Shown here in pieces: positions 54,000 through 63,206 of a stretch of DNA of 64,000 nt. The notes under the pieces are model-generated. The model worked only from the letters and a program-made list of their open reading frames with translations, ran no database searches and was not told the DNA's origin. This DNA comes from Nocardia sp. BSTN01 (lineage in GTDB: Bacteria > Actinomycetota > Actinomycetes > Mycobacteriales > Mycobacteriaceae): NCBI RefSeq assembly GCF_015354405.1, contig NZ_JADKYP010000032.1, positions 17,753 to 81,752 of the forward strand, written 5' to 3'. How positions within the stretch are numbered: the first letter of the stretch is position 1; the number at the start of each line of letters is the position of its first letter. Made by a program: the position numbers and the translations under genes.

Positions 54000-54989
54000 G
54001 TGCGGAAGCGACTGATGGAGACGGCCGCACCCGCGGCCTTCGTCGTGATGTGGAGCAGTGCGTTCATCGCCGGCATCATCGGCGTCGGCGCGGCGCCACC
54101 GATGGTGGTGTTGTTCGCCCGCTTCGCCTTCGCGGGGCTGGTCTTGGCGGTCTATGCCGTCCTCGTCGGGGCGCGGTGGCCGCGCGGCCGGCAATTGGCG
54201 CATGTCGCCGTCGCCGGATTGCTCATGCAGATGGTGCAGTTCGGCGCCTTCTACACCGCCATGGCCGACCATGTGTCCGCGGCGGTGATCTCACTGGTGC
54301 AGGGATTGAATCCGGTGGTGATCGCGCTGTTCGCCGGGACCGTGCTCGGGGAGTCGGTCAGCGTGCGGCAGTGGATCGGATTCGGTGTCGGCGGCCTCGG
54401 CGTCGGACTGGCCGTTGTCGACCAATCGCATTTCTCCGCAACGGGTTTGGTGCTGTGCGTGGTCGGTCTGCTGGGGCTGAGTCTCGGCACGGTCTATCAG
54501 AAGCGTTTCGTGCCGCGGGTCGACACCCGCACGAATACCGCTGTGCACGTTCTGATCAGCGCGCCGGTGGCGGGAATCTGCATGCTCGGGAGCGGGGATA
54601 CGCACGTCGCCGACCCGCTTCGATTCGCCGGCTCGCTGATGTGGATGGTGGCGATCAACGCCGTTGCCTGCTTCCTGCTCCTGAACGCGATGCTGCGCCG
54701 CTGGGACGCCACCCGCGTCGGCAAGTTGTTCTTCGTCACCCCGTTGGTCACGGCGGGGCTGGCCTGGCTGCTGATCGCACAACCGTTGCGGCCCTTCACG
54801 ATTGCCGGACTCGGCGTGGGTCTGCTCGGGATGGTGCTGGCCTCGCTCCGATCCGGAACCCGGCCGGATGCCGCGGTGGCCGGGGAGGCGACCTCGCCGA
54901 CACCGGGCGGCGTCCGGGCGCATCGGCCGGGCGTGGCCCGCCTGACGTGCGGATCGGGCGTTATCGCGGCTCGCCCTGCGCCGCGCTGA
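54000..54989 (+). CDS. EamA/DMT-family transporter (10-TM exporter)
   Basis: A 329-residue drug/metabolite transporter. Two EamA repeats are visible (AFVVMWSSAFIAGIIGVGAAPPMVVLFARFAFAGLVLAVYAVL near the N-terminus, and LVLCVVGLLGLSLGTVYQKRF starting the second), ten helices in all. The last 45 residues are hydrophilic. GTG 54000 follows GGGAGG. It faces the CGNR regulator and overlaps the convergent MerR gene by 29 bp. Confidence 0.88.
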   Translation: MRKRLMETAAPAAFVVMWSSAFIAGIIGVGAAPPMVVLFARFAFAGLVLAVYAVLVGARWPRGRQLAHVAVAGLLMQMVQFGAFYTAMADHVSAAVISLVQGLNPVVIALFAGTVLGESVSVRQWIGFGVGGLGVGLAVVDQSHFSATGLVLCVVGLLGLSLGTVYQKRFVPRVDTRTNTAVHVLISAPVAGICMLGSGDTHVADPLRFAGSLMWMVAINAVACFLLLNAMLRRWDATRVGKLFFVTPLVTAGLAWLLIAQPLRPFTIAGLGVGLLGMVLASLRSGTRPDAAVAGEATSPTPGGVRAHRPGVARLTCGSGVIAARPAPR

Positions 54990-55326
54990 TCACGCCGTCG
55001 AGCACGTCGCGGGTGCGCGCCAGATCCTTGAGACACGCGTCGATGCGCTTCCGTTCGGCGGCAAGAGTTTCCGTGAGCCACGGGGTCGCGGTCGCCGCGG
55101 GCGTGCCATCGGTGTCGTTGATGCACGGGAGCAGTTCGGCGATGGTACGGCTGTGCAGTCCCGCGGCGAACATCTCCTGAATGCGAACCACGCGGTCGAC
55201 GGCCTGCTCACGGTATTCGCGCTGACCGCCCGAGGTTCGGGACGAGGCCAGCAGGCCCTGGCTTTCGTAGTACCGCAACGACCGCACGCTGACGCCCGTG
55301 CGTCGTGCCAGTTCGCCGATGCGCAC
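54961..55326 (-). CDS. MerR-family transcriptional regulator
   Basis: A 121-residue protein: MRIGELARRTGVSVRSLRYYESQGLLASSRTSGGQREYREQAVDRVVRI is the DNA-binding helix-turn-helix plus wing, then a dimerisation helix (TLAAERKRIDACLKDLARTRDVLDGVI). One Cys occurs in LLPCINDTDGTP. It is divergent from the old yellow enzyme gene and probably activates it in response to an electrophile or drug, using the promoter between them. Confidence 0.9.
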   Translation of the reverse strand: MRIGELARRTGVSVRSLRYYESQGLLASSRTSGGQREYREQAVDRVVRIQEMFAAGLHSRTIAELLPCINDTDGTPAATATPWLTETLAAERKRIDACLKDLARTRDVLDGVISAAQGEPR

Positions 55327-55337
55327 CGGTTTCTCCC

Positions 55338-55369
55338 TTGCACCTCACATTGATGTCAGGTTCTACGGT
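55338..55369 (+). promoter_or_regulatory. MerR-type promoter with dyad in the spacer
   Basis: TTGCAC (55338-55343), then the dyad CCTcACATtgATGTcAGG (55343-55360), then TACGGT (55364-55369). A long -35/-10 spacer (20 bp) containing a dyad is the hallmark of promoters activated by MerR proteins. Confidence 0.65.
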
Positions 55370-55375
55370 ACGCGC

Positions 55376-56464
55376 ATGCTGTTGCTGACCGACTATCACG
55401 CAAGCCACCTGCACCTGCCCAATCGCGTCGTGATGGCGCCGATGACCCGGCTGCGCTCCCACCCCGACGGCTCGCCCACCGACGATGTGGCGACCTACTA
55501 TGCCCAGCGTGCCGACGCGGGACTCATTGTCACCGAAGGGATTTGGCCGCATTCCACCGGCCAGAGCGAGGCATGGGTGCCGGGCCTGGCCACCGAGGCG
55601 CACATCGCCGGTTGGCGGCGGGTCACCGAAGCCGTCCACGGCGCCGGCGGGCGGATCTTCGCGCAGCTCATGCACGGCGGGCGGTGGGGTCATCCGCTGG
55701 CCCGGATCGACGGCACCCTGCCGGCCGGTCCGTCGGCGGTACCGGCCGCCGATCCGGTCCACCTGATCGACGGCGGGAAGGCACCGGCGCCGCGACCTCG
55801 GGCCATGACGCGCGCCGAGATCGCGCGGGCCGTCGAGCATTACGCCGCTGCCGCCGCCAACGCGCTCGCTGCCGGCTTCGACGGTGTCGAGATCCACGGT
55901 GCGAACAGCTATCTCGTCCATCAGTTCCTGGCCGACAACACCAACCTGCGCACCGACGAATACGGCGGCACGATCGCCAACCGCATGCGATTCGCACTCG
56001 AGGTCACCGATGCCGTTGCCGCCGTGGCCGGTTCGCATCGAGTCGGGATCCGGTTGTCGCCGGGCAATCCGCAATTCGGCATGTACGAGGCGGATCCGGC
56101 GCCGCTCTACCGCGCCCTGGTCGGTGAACTCGCCGGACGGGATCTCGCCTATCTACACCTCACCGAAAACGACGACTATCCGGCACTCGCCGATCTGCGC
56201 CCGCGCTGGAACGGCACGCTGATCGCCAATATCGGTGAGAACCGCGCACCGACCGCACCGGCGGCGGCCGAGCGGGCGCTCGCCGACGGCCGGGCCGATC
56301 TGGTGTCCTTCGGGCGCGCTTTCATCGCCAATCCCGATCTGGTGTCGCGGATCCGGCACGATCGAGCGCTGGCGCCGGTGCGCGAGGACGGCCTCTACGG
56401 CCGGGGACCGGCCGGATATACCGACTACCCGGCGTGGATAGACCGCGACGAGCGGGTGGCCTGA
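55376..56464 (+). CDS. Old yellow enzyme-family NADH:flavin oxidoreductase
   Basis: A 362-residue FMN TIM-barrel alkene reductase. VVMAPMTRLRSH, FAQLMHGGRWGHP, DGVEIHGANSYLVHQFLADNTNLRTDEYGGTIANRMRF (with the substrate-binding His/Asn pair) and RADLVSFGRAFIANPDLVSRI are the standard OYE motifs. It reduces activated C=C bonds and detoxifies electrophiles. It is adjacent to and presumably under control of the MerR gene. Confidence 0.92.
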   Translation: MLLLTDYHASHLHLPNRVVMAPMTRLRSHPDGSPTDDVATYYAQRADAGLIVTEGIWPHSTGQSEAWVPGLATEAHIAGWRRVTEAVHGAGGRIFAQLMHGGRWGHPLARIDGTLPAGPSAVPAADPVHLIDGGKAPAPRPRAMTRAEIARAVEHYAAAAANALAAGFDGVEIHGANSYLVHQFLADNTNLRTDEYGGTIANRMRFALEVTDAVAAVAGSHRVGIRLSPGNPQFGMYEADPAPLYRALVGELAGRDLAYLHLTENDDYPALADLRPRWNGTLIANIGENRAPTAPAAAERALADGRADLVSFGRAFIANPDLVSRIRHDRALAPVREDGLYGRGPAGYTDYPAWIDRDERVA

Positions 56465-56604
56465 CCGGGAATCACAGCGCCGATGACCGCCCCGGTCGCA
56501 TACCGTCGGCTCGCTCATCTCGGGCTTCGAGGCATGCGTTGCGACGGGCATCGGCGGTTTCCATTGTCACAGAACCCGACCCGATTCGGTGCGGGGTTGC
56601 GGTA

Positions 56605-57357
56605 TCAGTGCCAGCGCTCCAGCAGCCGGTTCGCCTCGGTGCTCAGCGCGCGCTGCAGGAACGGCCCGAAACTGACTCGGGCAACGCCCACTTCGGCGAA
56701 CCAGGCGCGGTCGCCCTGATCGGGCAGGCCGATGGCGTTGACCGGCAACGGAAGTTCGGCACACAGCCGGCGCAGGATCTCCGGATCGCGCTGCCCGACG
56801 GGGTACAGCACGTCGGCGCCCGCTTCGGCCGCCAGCCGCATCCGCTCCAGCACCCGCTCGACCCGGTCCGGGGTGTTCTGGTCCTCGCGCAGGAACAGGT
56901 CGGTGCGGGCGTTGACCACCACGTGCACACCGGCGGCATCGGCCGCCTGCCGCAGTCCGGCGACGAAGTCGGCGTGCTCGCTCGGCTCGCGCAGGCGGCC
57001 GCCCTCGCTGTGCACCGAATCCTCGATGTTGAGGCCGACCGCGCCCGCCTCCAGCAGTCCGTCGATCAGCTGGGCGGGTTTCAGGCCGTAGCCGGATTCG
57101 ATGTCGACCGAGACGGGAATGTCGACCGCCGCGGTGATCTCGCGAACCCGGGCCATCGATTCGGGATAGGTCATCCCCTCCTGATCGGATTTGCCCAGCG
57201 AATCCGCCAGGGGATGGCTGCCGACGGTCAGCGCGGCGAAACCGGCCGCCTGCACCAGATTCGCCGACCACGCGTCCCAGACGGTCGGCAGGATCGCCGG
57301 ATCGCCGGGGCGGTGCAGCTCGAGGAAGGTGGTCGCCTGCTCGCTCAATGCGGTCAT
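56605..57357 (-). CDS. Isocitrate lyase/PEP-mutase superfamily protein
   Basis: A 250-residue TIM barrel. The phosphonopyruvate-mutase/2-methylisocitrate-lyase core is seen as [35 protein letters not shown] (metal-binding), GLNIEDSV and [11 protein letters not shown]. The KKCGH-type catalytic loop of true isocitrate lyase is absent and replaced by [14 protein letters not shown], so it is likely a carboxyphosphonoenolpyruvate/oxaloacetate-type member of unknown substrate. Its ATG overlaps the stop of the upstream GT87 gene (ATGA). Confidence 0.84.
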   Translation of the reverse strand: MTALSEQATTFLELHRPGDPAILPTVWDAWSANLVQAAGFAALTVGSHPLADSLGKSDQEGMTYPESMARVREITAAVDIPVSVDIESGYGLKPAQLIDGLLEAGAVGLNIEDSVHSEGGRLREPSEHADFVAGLRQAADAAGVHVVVNARTDLFLREDQNTPDRVERVLERMRLAAEAGADVLYPVGQRDPEILRRLCAELPLPVNAIGLPDQGDRAWFAEVGVARVSFGPFLQRALSTEANRLLERWH

Positions 57358-59087
57358 GTGTCGATCCTCGCCCATGATCGGGTGTTCGCGCCAGAGGCCG
57401 GATACGGCGGCCTGGGCTGCAGGGGCGACGGCAACCACGGCAGCGCCGGATCCTGTGCGCGGTCCAGAATTCCGCCTACCGGGTCGTCCACGCCGTCGGC
57501 TCGGACGAGGTCCTGATCGGGCCGGTAGATCCGGTGGACCACCAACGCGCACAGGCCCACGACCGCGAAGTCGCGGATCAGGACCGCGCTGGTGAACCAC
57601 TGTTCGGGGACGCCCTTGTCGTCGGTGCCGAGGTAGTAGTACATGCGCGGGAACCACACCAGCGCGTCGATCGTCATCCACGCCAACAGGATTCGCCGAT
57701 GCGGCAGGGCCAGTACCGCCAGCGGCACCAGCCACAGCGAATACTGCGGACTCCACACCTTGTTGGTCAGCAGGAACGCCGCCACCACCAGGAAGGCCAG
57801 CTGTGCCACGCGTGGCCGGCGGGCGGCGGTCAGCGCGATGTATCCGATCGCCGCGCAGGCGGCCGCGAACAGCACCAGCGACACCAGATTCAGCGCGGTC
57901 GGAGGATCGGAGGAGCCGAGTGGACCGTCGAAACCCTGCCAGCCGGTGAAGGAGGTGATCACGTTGTAGAGCGAATCCGGATCGGCATGGCGTTCGCTGT
58001 TGAGCCGGAAGAACTCCCACCAGCCCTCGGTGAACGGTATCGCGATGGGCAGATTCACCGCCAGCCAGGCCGCCACCGCCGACACCACCGTCACCAACGC
58101 CGCCCGCAGCGGGCTGATCCGGGCTCCGGCCAGGTAATCGCGCAGGGCACCGAACGCGTTGTTGCCGTTGCGCCGCAGCTGTTCTCGCAGGCCGGGCAAT
58201 CGGTCACGGCCGTCGACACGCAGGCAGAGCACCACGATCGGGCCCAGCAGCAACAGCGGATACAGCTTGGCCGCACCGCCCAGACCGAGCAGTATCCCGG
58301 CCAGGACCGGCCGCCGCCTGGCCCATGCCAGCAGGCCCGTGGCCGCGAAAGCCGTTGCCAACGCGTCGAAATTGGTGAAGATGTGCACGAGTACCAGCGG
58401 TGAGAGGGCCACCAGGGCGGCATCCCAGATCCGGCGGCCCGCCAGCATCGCCGACGCCCACACCGTCACCAGCCAGGCCAGCGCCAGCCCAACGGCGACG
58501 ACGTTGAAATACACCACCACCGACAGCGCCTTGGGCAACGGCAGCGACATCCAGATATTGGCGACCTCCATCGCCAGGTACTGATAGAGGCCCGACAGCA
58601 CCGGATATTCCATGTACCGCGTCTGCAGTTTGCCGTCGGGACCGACCTCGGTCCACTTCTTCTTGTAGGGGAACGCGCCCTCGTCGAGATGTTCGGCGCC
58701 GTAGAGCGGCACCGTATCCGAGTAGCACATGGCCACGTACTGGCGACCGTTGTTCCAGTCGAGGGTGAGATGGCCCTCCGAGGTGGTCGTCTGCTGAATA
58801 CAGCCGGCCTTCCCGGCCCAGCCGAGGGCGAGGAACACCACCGCGAAGGCCAGCAGAATGCGCAGCGGAGTCCAGAAGCGGGAGCGGCCGATCAGGGCAT
58901 GGTCGCCGACCGGGCCGCCGATCGTGCTGCTCAACTGAGCGGTCATCGAATCGGTGCGGCTGGGTTTGTCCCGGCGCACCGCCGATCTCCGATCCGCCGC
59001 GACGGGAGCCGCGGAAACGAAACCGGTGGCGGTCTCGACACCTTCGTCACCGAACGTCGAGGCCGCCACCGGCTGTTGTTCACTCAC
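57354..59087 (-). CDS. GT87-family integral membrane glycosyltransferase (Rv0051-like)
   Basis: A 577-residue GT-C protein. A hydrophilic N-terminus of about 70 residues precedes a helix ([22 protein letters not shown]). Then come the outer-loop motif [48 protein letters not shown], and about ten helices with [23 protein letters not shown] late. The C-terminal 60 residues are hydrophilic. The position next to ponA1 matches the mycobacterial gene Rv0051 as I recall. GTG 59087 is the start, 11 bp after ponA1. The substrate is presumably a polyprenyl-phosphate sugar for envelope assembly. Confidence 0.88.
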   Translation of the reverse strand: MSEQQPVAASTFGDEGVETATGFVSAAPVAADRRSAVRRDKPSRTDSMTAQLSSTIGGPVGDHALIGRSRFWTPLRILLAFAVVFLALGWAGKAGCIQQTTTSEGHLTLDWNNGRQYVAMCYSDTVPLYGAEHLDEGAFPYKKKWTEVGPDGKLQTRYMEYPVLSGLYQYLAMEVANIWMSLPLPKALSVVVYFNVVAVGLALAWLVTVWASAMLAGRRIWDAALVALSPLVLVHIFTNFDALATAFAATGLLAWARRRPVLAGILLGLGGAAKLYPLLLLGPIVVLCLRVDGRDRLPGLREQLRRNGNNAFGALRDYLAGARISPLRAALVTVVSAVAAWLAVNLPIAIPFTEGWWEFFRLNSERHADPDSLYNVITSFTGWQGFDGPLGSSDPPTALNLVSLVLFAAACAAIGYIALTAARRPRVAQLAFLVVAAFLLTNKVWSPQYSLWLVPLAVLALPHRRILLAWMTIDALVWFPRMYYYLGTDDKGVPEQWFTSAVLIRDFAVVGLCALVVHRIYRPDQDLVRADGVDDPVGGILDRAQDPALPWLPSPLQPRPPYPASGANTRSWARIDT

Positions 59088-59098
59088 GCCACCCGAGG

Positions 59099-61996
59099 CT
59101 ACCGGTGACTGTTGGAGTACCCGTCTCCTGTCCCGTCGGTACTGTTGCCGACGCCGGCGCCCGGACGCTGGGACCGTGAATTGCCGTTGGTGTCACCGGA
59201 ATTCGACGTGCTCGGTGCGGATCCGTCGGCGGGTGCCACCGGTTGCCCGGGCAGCGGCCCCGTGTCCTGCGACTGCGGCTGGTTCTGCTGCGGCTGCGAG
59301 CGCGGATTCGGCTGGATGCCCGGCACCGGAATGGTGATGCCCGGCAGGATCTCGACCTGCGACGGCTTCACCACGACCGGCGGCTGATACTCCTGCTGCG
59401 TGGTGCTCGGCGCGGTGTACGGCGCCGAATAGGACGGCACACCGGCCTGGCCGCCGATCGCGGCCGGCTTCGGGAAGTTCTCCTTCGGCGTGCCCTCGAG
59501 CGCGCCGTCCATGGTGTCCTTCCAGATATCCGACGGCAGGCCGGAGCCGTACATGATCGACCCACCGGGTGTCTTCAGCGCGACACCGTCCGCGGTACCC
59601 ACCCAGACGGCTGTCGACAGCGACGGGGTGAAGCCGATCATCCACGCGTCCTTGTTCTGACCGGTGTCGCCGAGCTGGGTGGTACCGGTCTTGGAACCGG
59701 ACAGCCGGCCACCGGCCAGGCCGTGGTTGCGGGACGAGGCGGCGATCGGCTGCATCGCGGCCGACAGGTTGTCCGCGACGGCGGCGGAGATCCGCTGCTC
59801 GCCCGCGACCTGTCCGCGGTCGAGCAGCACCTGACCGTCGGCCGTCACGACCTTCTGCACGAAATGCGGCTTGTGATAGACACCCGAGGCCGCGATGGTC
59901 GCGTACGCGGAGGCCATATCCAGCGGTCGCACCTGGTACTGACCCAGGATGATGCCGTTGTTGGGCCCGGAACCATCGGGTTCGGTCAGGGTCTGGCCCA
60001 CGCCGGGAATCGTGTCGGGAATGCCCATGCGGTGCGCCATCGCGGCGATCTTCGCGGGCCCGTCCGGCATATCGAGTTCCATGCGGTAGAAGCTGGTGTT
60101 GAGCGACCGCTTGAGCGCCTCGGCGATGGTGCAGGTACCGCAGGTCTCGCCCTCGGCGTTGGTGATCTTGATGCCGTTGACTGTCAGATCCGAGCTGTCG
60201 TACATCGTCGACAGCGGCTTGCCGAGTTCGAGGTTCTCGGCCAGGCCGAAGACCTTGAAGGTCGAGCCGGACTGCAGACCGGCATTGGCGAAGTCCCAGC
60301 CGGTCGCGTTGTCGCCACCGTAATAGGCGCGCACCGCACCGGTTTTCGGATCGACCGAGACGACCGCGGTCCGGACCTCGTCGCGTTCACCCTGCATGTT
60401 CTTGTGCACCGAATCGATCGCCGCCTGCTGGGCCTTCTGATCGATGGTCGTGGTGATCTGCAGGCCCTCGGTGTTCAGCTGGGTATCGCTGATGCCGGCC
60501 TCGGACAGCTCGCTGAGCACCTGCCGCTTGATCAAGCCGTTGGGGCCCGCGGTCTTGTTCTCGCTGTCGTCGCTGTTGGCGCTGGACGGCAGGACCTTCG
60601 GGTACACCATCTTGGCGCGTTCGGCGGCGGGGACGGAACCGGCCTTGACCATGCCGTCGAGGACGTAGTTCCAGCGCTGTTCGGCACCCTTCGGGTTGTT
60701 CTCCGGGTCCAGGCCGTACGGCTGGTTGATGGTGGCGGCCAGCATCGCGCCCTCTTCGACGGTCAGCTGTTCGACCGACTTGCCGAAGTAGGCCTTGGCC
60801 GCGGCGTCGATACCGAAGGTGCCGCGACCGAACGGAATGGTGTTCAGATACGCGGTGAGGATGTCGTCCTTACTCCACTGCCGCGCCATCTTCGCCGATA
60901 TCACCAGCTCGCGCATCTTGCGGCTCAGTGAATGCTGATTGCCGACCATGGCGTTCTTGACGTACTGCTGGGTGATCGTCGAACCACCACCGGCGGTGTC
61001 CTTGCCCATCAGGTTGTCGCGCGCGGCGCGCGCGAAACCGCTGATGGAGAAGCCGGGGTTGGAGTAGAAGTCCCGGTCCTCGGCCGCGATCACCGCGTTG
61101 CGCACGTGCGGCGGGATCTGGTCGATGGTGACGTCGGTCCGGTTGCCTTCCGGCGGAACGATTCTGCTGATCTGCGTGGTGCCGTCGGAGGCCAGGATCG
61201 TGGCGACCTGAGGGGTTTTGAGATCGCCCGGCTGGGGTATCGAGACGGTCGTGTACGCGATCAGGAAGACCGCGCTCGGCACGACGATGGCCAATGCCAC
61301 CAGGACGTAGATCACTCGCCGCACGATGCGCCACGGCGATTTCTTCTTCGCCTTCGGGCCCCTGCCCGCCGACCCACCCGGACCGTCACCGCCGCCGTTG
61401 CCCTTGCGCGGCGGCGGACCCGACGGGGGAGTACCCCCGGCGACCGCGCGGCGTCCGCCGGTGCCCGGACCGGATCCGGGGCGCGTCCCCGTGCCACCGG
61501 GAGCCGACCGGTTGGCCGCAGTCGAGCGCGGGCCGCGCTGCGCCATCGCCTCACCGAGGGTTCCGGCCGCGATCTTCTGGGTGGCCTGAGATTTCTGCTC
61601 ACCGGGACGTGGTGCCGGGTTCGCGGCATTTCCGGGGCGCCGCGGCGGGCCGCCGGCCGGATTCGGCTGACCGCCGCGCACCGCGGGCTGCCCGCCCGTG
61701 CGTGGCGGGCCGCCGGCCGGGCCGCGCATCGGCGGCGTACGGTCACCACCCGGCGGCGGGCCGGGACGTCGCGGGGGGCCGCCGGCGGGATTCGGCGGAC
61801 CGCCCGGCTGGCCGCCGCGGGGACCGGCCGGTCCCGGGGGCGGTGCCTGGCGACGCGGCGGTAGCGGCCGGGCGCCGGGCGGGTTGCCGCCTGCCGGACG
61901 CGGTGGCTGACCACCGGGTCCGGATTGCGGGCCGCGCGGGGGCCGACCGCCGTTCGGTCCATCGTCGTAAGGCGAAGTCACAGCCTGGATCTCCAT
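59099..61996 (-). CDS. ponA1: Class A penicillin-binding protein PonA1-like, with long cytoplasmic tail
   Basis: Bifunctional peptidoglycan glycosyltransferase/transpeptidase of 965 residues. Residues 1-224 are an extremely Pro/Gly/Arg-rich cytoplasmic region, longer than in mycobacterial PonA1. One membrane helix follows ([21 protein letters not shown], about 228-248). The GT51 domain has [15 protein letters not shown] with E306 and [12 protein letters not shown]. The transpeptidase domain has the SxxK Ser in LQSGSTFK, a SLN motif (KRSLNTSF) and KTG in [12 protein letters not shown] Pro/Gln/Asn-rich tail of about 120 residues ends the protein. The start could also be GTG 61981; neither has a strong ribosome site. 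Confidence 0.93.
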   Translation of the reverse strand: MEIQAVTSPYDDGPNGGRPPRGPQSGPGGQPPRPAGGNPPGARPLPPRRQAPPPGPAGPRGGQPGGPPNPAGGPPRRPGPPPGGDRTPPMRGPAGGPPRTGGQPAVRGGQPNPAGGPPRRPGNAANPAPRPGEQKSQATQKIAAGTLGEAMAQRGPRSTAANRSAPGGTGTRPGSGPGTGGRRAVAGGTPPSGPPPRKGNGGGDGPGGSAGRGPKAKKKSPWRIVRRVIYVLVALAIVVPSAVFLIAYTTVSIPQPGDLKTPQVATILASDGTTQISRIVPPEGNRTDVTIDQIPPHVRNAVIAAEDRDFYSNPGFSISGFARAARDNLMGKDTAGGGSTITQQYVKNAMVGNQHSLSRKMRELVISAKMARQWSKDDILTAYLNTIPFGRGTFGIDAAAKAYFGKSVEQLTVEEGAMLAATINQPYGLDPENNPKGAEQRWNYVLDGMVKAGSVPAAERAKMVYPKVLPSSANSDDSENKTAGPNGLIKRQVLSELSEAGISDTQLNTEGLQITTTIDQKAQQAAIDSVHKNMQGERDEVRTAVVSVDPKTGAVRAYYGGDNATGWDFANAGLQSGSTFKVFGLAENLELGKPLSTMYDSSDLTVNGIKITNAEGETCGTCTIAEALKRSLNTSFYRMELDMPDGPAKIAAMAHRMGIPDTIPGVGQTLTEPDGSGPNNGIILGQYQVRPLDMASAYATIAASGVYHKPHFVQKVVTADGQVLLDRGQVAGEQRISAAVADNLSAAMQPIAASSRNHGLAGGRLSGSKTGTTQLGDTGQNKDAWMIGFTPSLSTAVWVGTADGVALKTPGGSIMYGSGLPSDIWKDTMDGALEGTPKENFPKPAAIGGQAGVPSYSAPYTAPSTTQQEYQPPVVVKPSQVEILPGITIPVPGIQPNPRSQPQQNQPQSQDTGPLPGQPVAPADGSAPSTSNSGDTNGNSRSQRPGAGVGNSTDGTGDGYSNSHR

Positions 61997-62088
61997 AACT
62001 CGATACGGTCCGGATAGCTCGGTGCGGGCGTGCACGGCCGTCGCCGGCCGGTATGGGAGCCGCTCCACATATCAGTCGAGTGTGCCCG

Positions 62089-62502
62089 TCATTCGGCGGC
62101 AGTCCGACGAGCGCCGCCACCACGACGGCGCCGCGGTGCCGGGGTATGCCCCAGCACATACGACTGCACCAGATGATTCCAACTACAGGTCCGGCACACC
62201 TCGACCACGTGCACCGAGAACTCTTCCCGAGTTTCGGCCAGCCGCACCAGTTCCTCGGGGGTTCGGGCCGAACCCGCGATCGGTCCCAGTCCGTCGCCGT
62301 AGACCCACGATACGAGCGTGAGCTGCTCTTTCCGGCAGATCGGACATGTGACCTCGCTCCCCCGCCCGTGGAATTTCGCCGCACGCAGCAGGTACGGATT
62401 CGCATCACATACCTCGGCGACGTCCACACGGCCCGCATAGACATCGGCCAGCAGCGACCGGCGCCGGAGCGCATAGTCGACCACCTGCCGCTGAATTCGC
62501 AC
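62089..62502 (-). CDS. DUF5318-like zinc-ribbon protein (Rv0049-like)
   Basis: A 137-residue protein with two CxxC knuckles, TCPICRKEQLTLVSWVYGDG and VCRTCSWNHLVQSYVLGH, which should form one zinc ribbon; the C-terminal PAPRRRRGGGARRTAAE tail is basic. It starts at GTG (RIQRQVVDYALRRRSLLADVYAG). The order DUF5318 – ponA1 matches mycobacteria. The role is unknown; the basic tail suggests nucleic-acid contact. Confidence 0.85.
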   Translation of the reverse strand: MRIQRQVVDYALRRRSLLADVYAGRVDVAEVCDANPYLLRAAKFHGRGSEVTCPICRKEQLTLVSWVYGDGLGPIAGSARTPEELVRLAETREEFSVHVVEVCRTCSWNHLVQSYVLGHTPAPRRRRGGGARRTAAE

Positions 62503-62573
62503 GGGTCCCAGAGTACTTGCGTCGGCGGGGGCACGGCATGCCACCGAGAGAAGCCACACGTTCCTTTCCGCTC

Positions 62574-62594
62574 ACTATATCGGTCCGATATAGT
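62574..62594. promoter_or_regulatory. 21-bp palindrome at the padR-ino1 promoter
   Basis: ACTATATCGG-T-CCGATATAGT is perfect. The right arm contains TATAGT, a good -10, so a bound regulator would block the promoter. It sits 54 bp upstream of the PadR GTG. Confidence 0.65.
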
Positions 62595-62648
62595 TTGTAA
62601 TCGCATCCATCGGTTAGGTCTGTTCAATACAGTCAGGAGGTGAAGCCC

Positions 62649-63206
62649 GTGCTCGAACTCGCGATTCTCGGGCTGCTCCTGGAGTCACCCATGCACGGCT
62701 ACGAGCTGCGCAAACGGTTGACGGGCCTGTTGGGACCGTTCCGGGCCTTCTCCTACGGGTCGCTGTACCCGACGCTGCGGCGCATGCAGACCGACGGTCT
62801 GATCGCCGAGGAGAGTCCGGCCGGCGCGGTCACCCGCCGGGCCCGCCGGGTCTACCAACTGACCGAATCGGGTCGGGAGCGGTTCGGTGAACTGCTCGCC
62901 GACACCGGTCCGCAGAACTACACCGATGACGGCTTCGGCGTTCATCTCGCCTTCTTCAGCCGCACCCCCGCCGAGGCGCGGATGCGGATCCTCGAGGGCA
63001 GACGACGGCAGGTCGAGGAGCGCCGAGAAGGACTGCGGGAGGCGATCAAACGCGCCAGCGGAACACTGGATCGCTACACCCGCCAGCTCCATCAACTCGG
63101 TCTCGAATCAAGCGAGCGCGAAGTGCGCTGGCTCAACGAGTTGATTGCAGCGGAGCAATCAATGAAGGCGGCACCACAGAAAGAGGGAAATGTCGGCCAT
63201 GAGTGA
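62649..63206 (+). CDS. PadR-family transcriptional regulator (Rv0047c-like)
   Basis: A 185-residue winged-helix regulator: [46 protein letters not shown] and [17 protein letters not shown] are the PadR DNA-binding domain, and the rest is the helical dimerisation domain. GTG 62649 is the start because AGGAGG is 8 bases upstream; the in-frame GTG at 62640 overlaps that site. The stop overlaps the ino1 ATG, so the regulator is co-translated with inositol synthesis. In mycobacteria the same pair is adjacent. Confidence 0.9.
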   Translation: MLELAILGLLLESPMHGYELRKRLTGLLGPFRAFSYGSLYPTLRRMQTDGLIAEESPAGAVTRRARRVYQLTESGRERFGELLADTGPQNYTDDGFGVHLAFFSRTPAEARMRILEGRRRQVEERREGLREAIKRASGTLDRYTRQLHQLGLESSEREVRWLNELIAAEQSMKAAPQKEGNVGHE

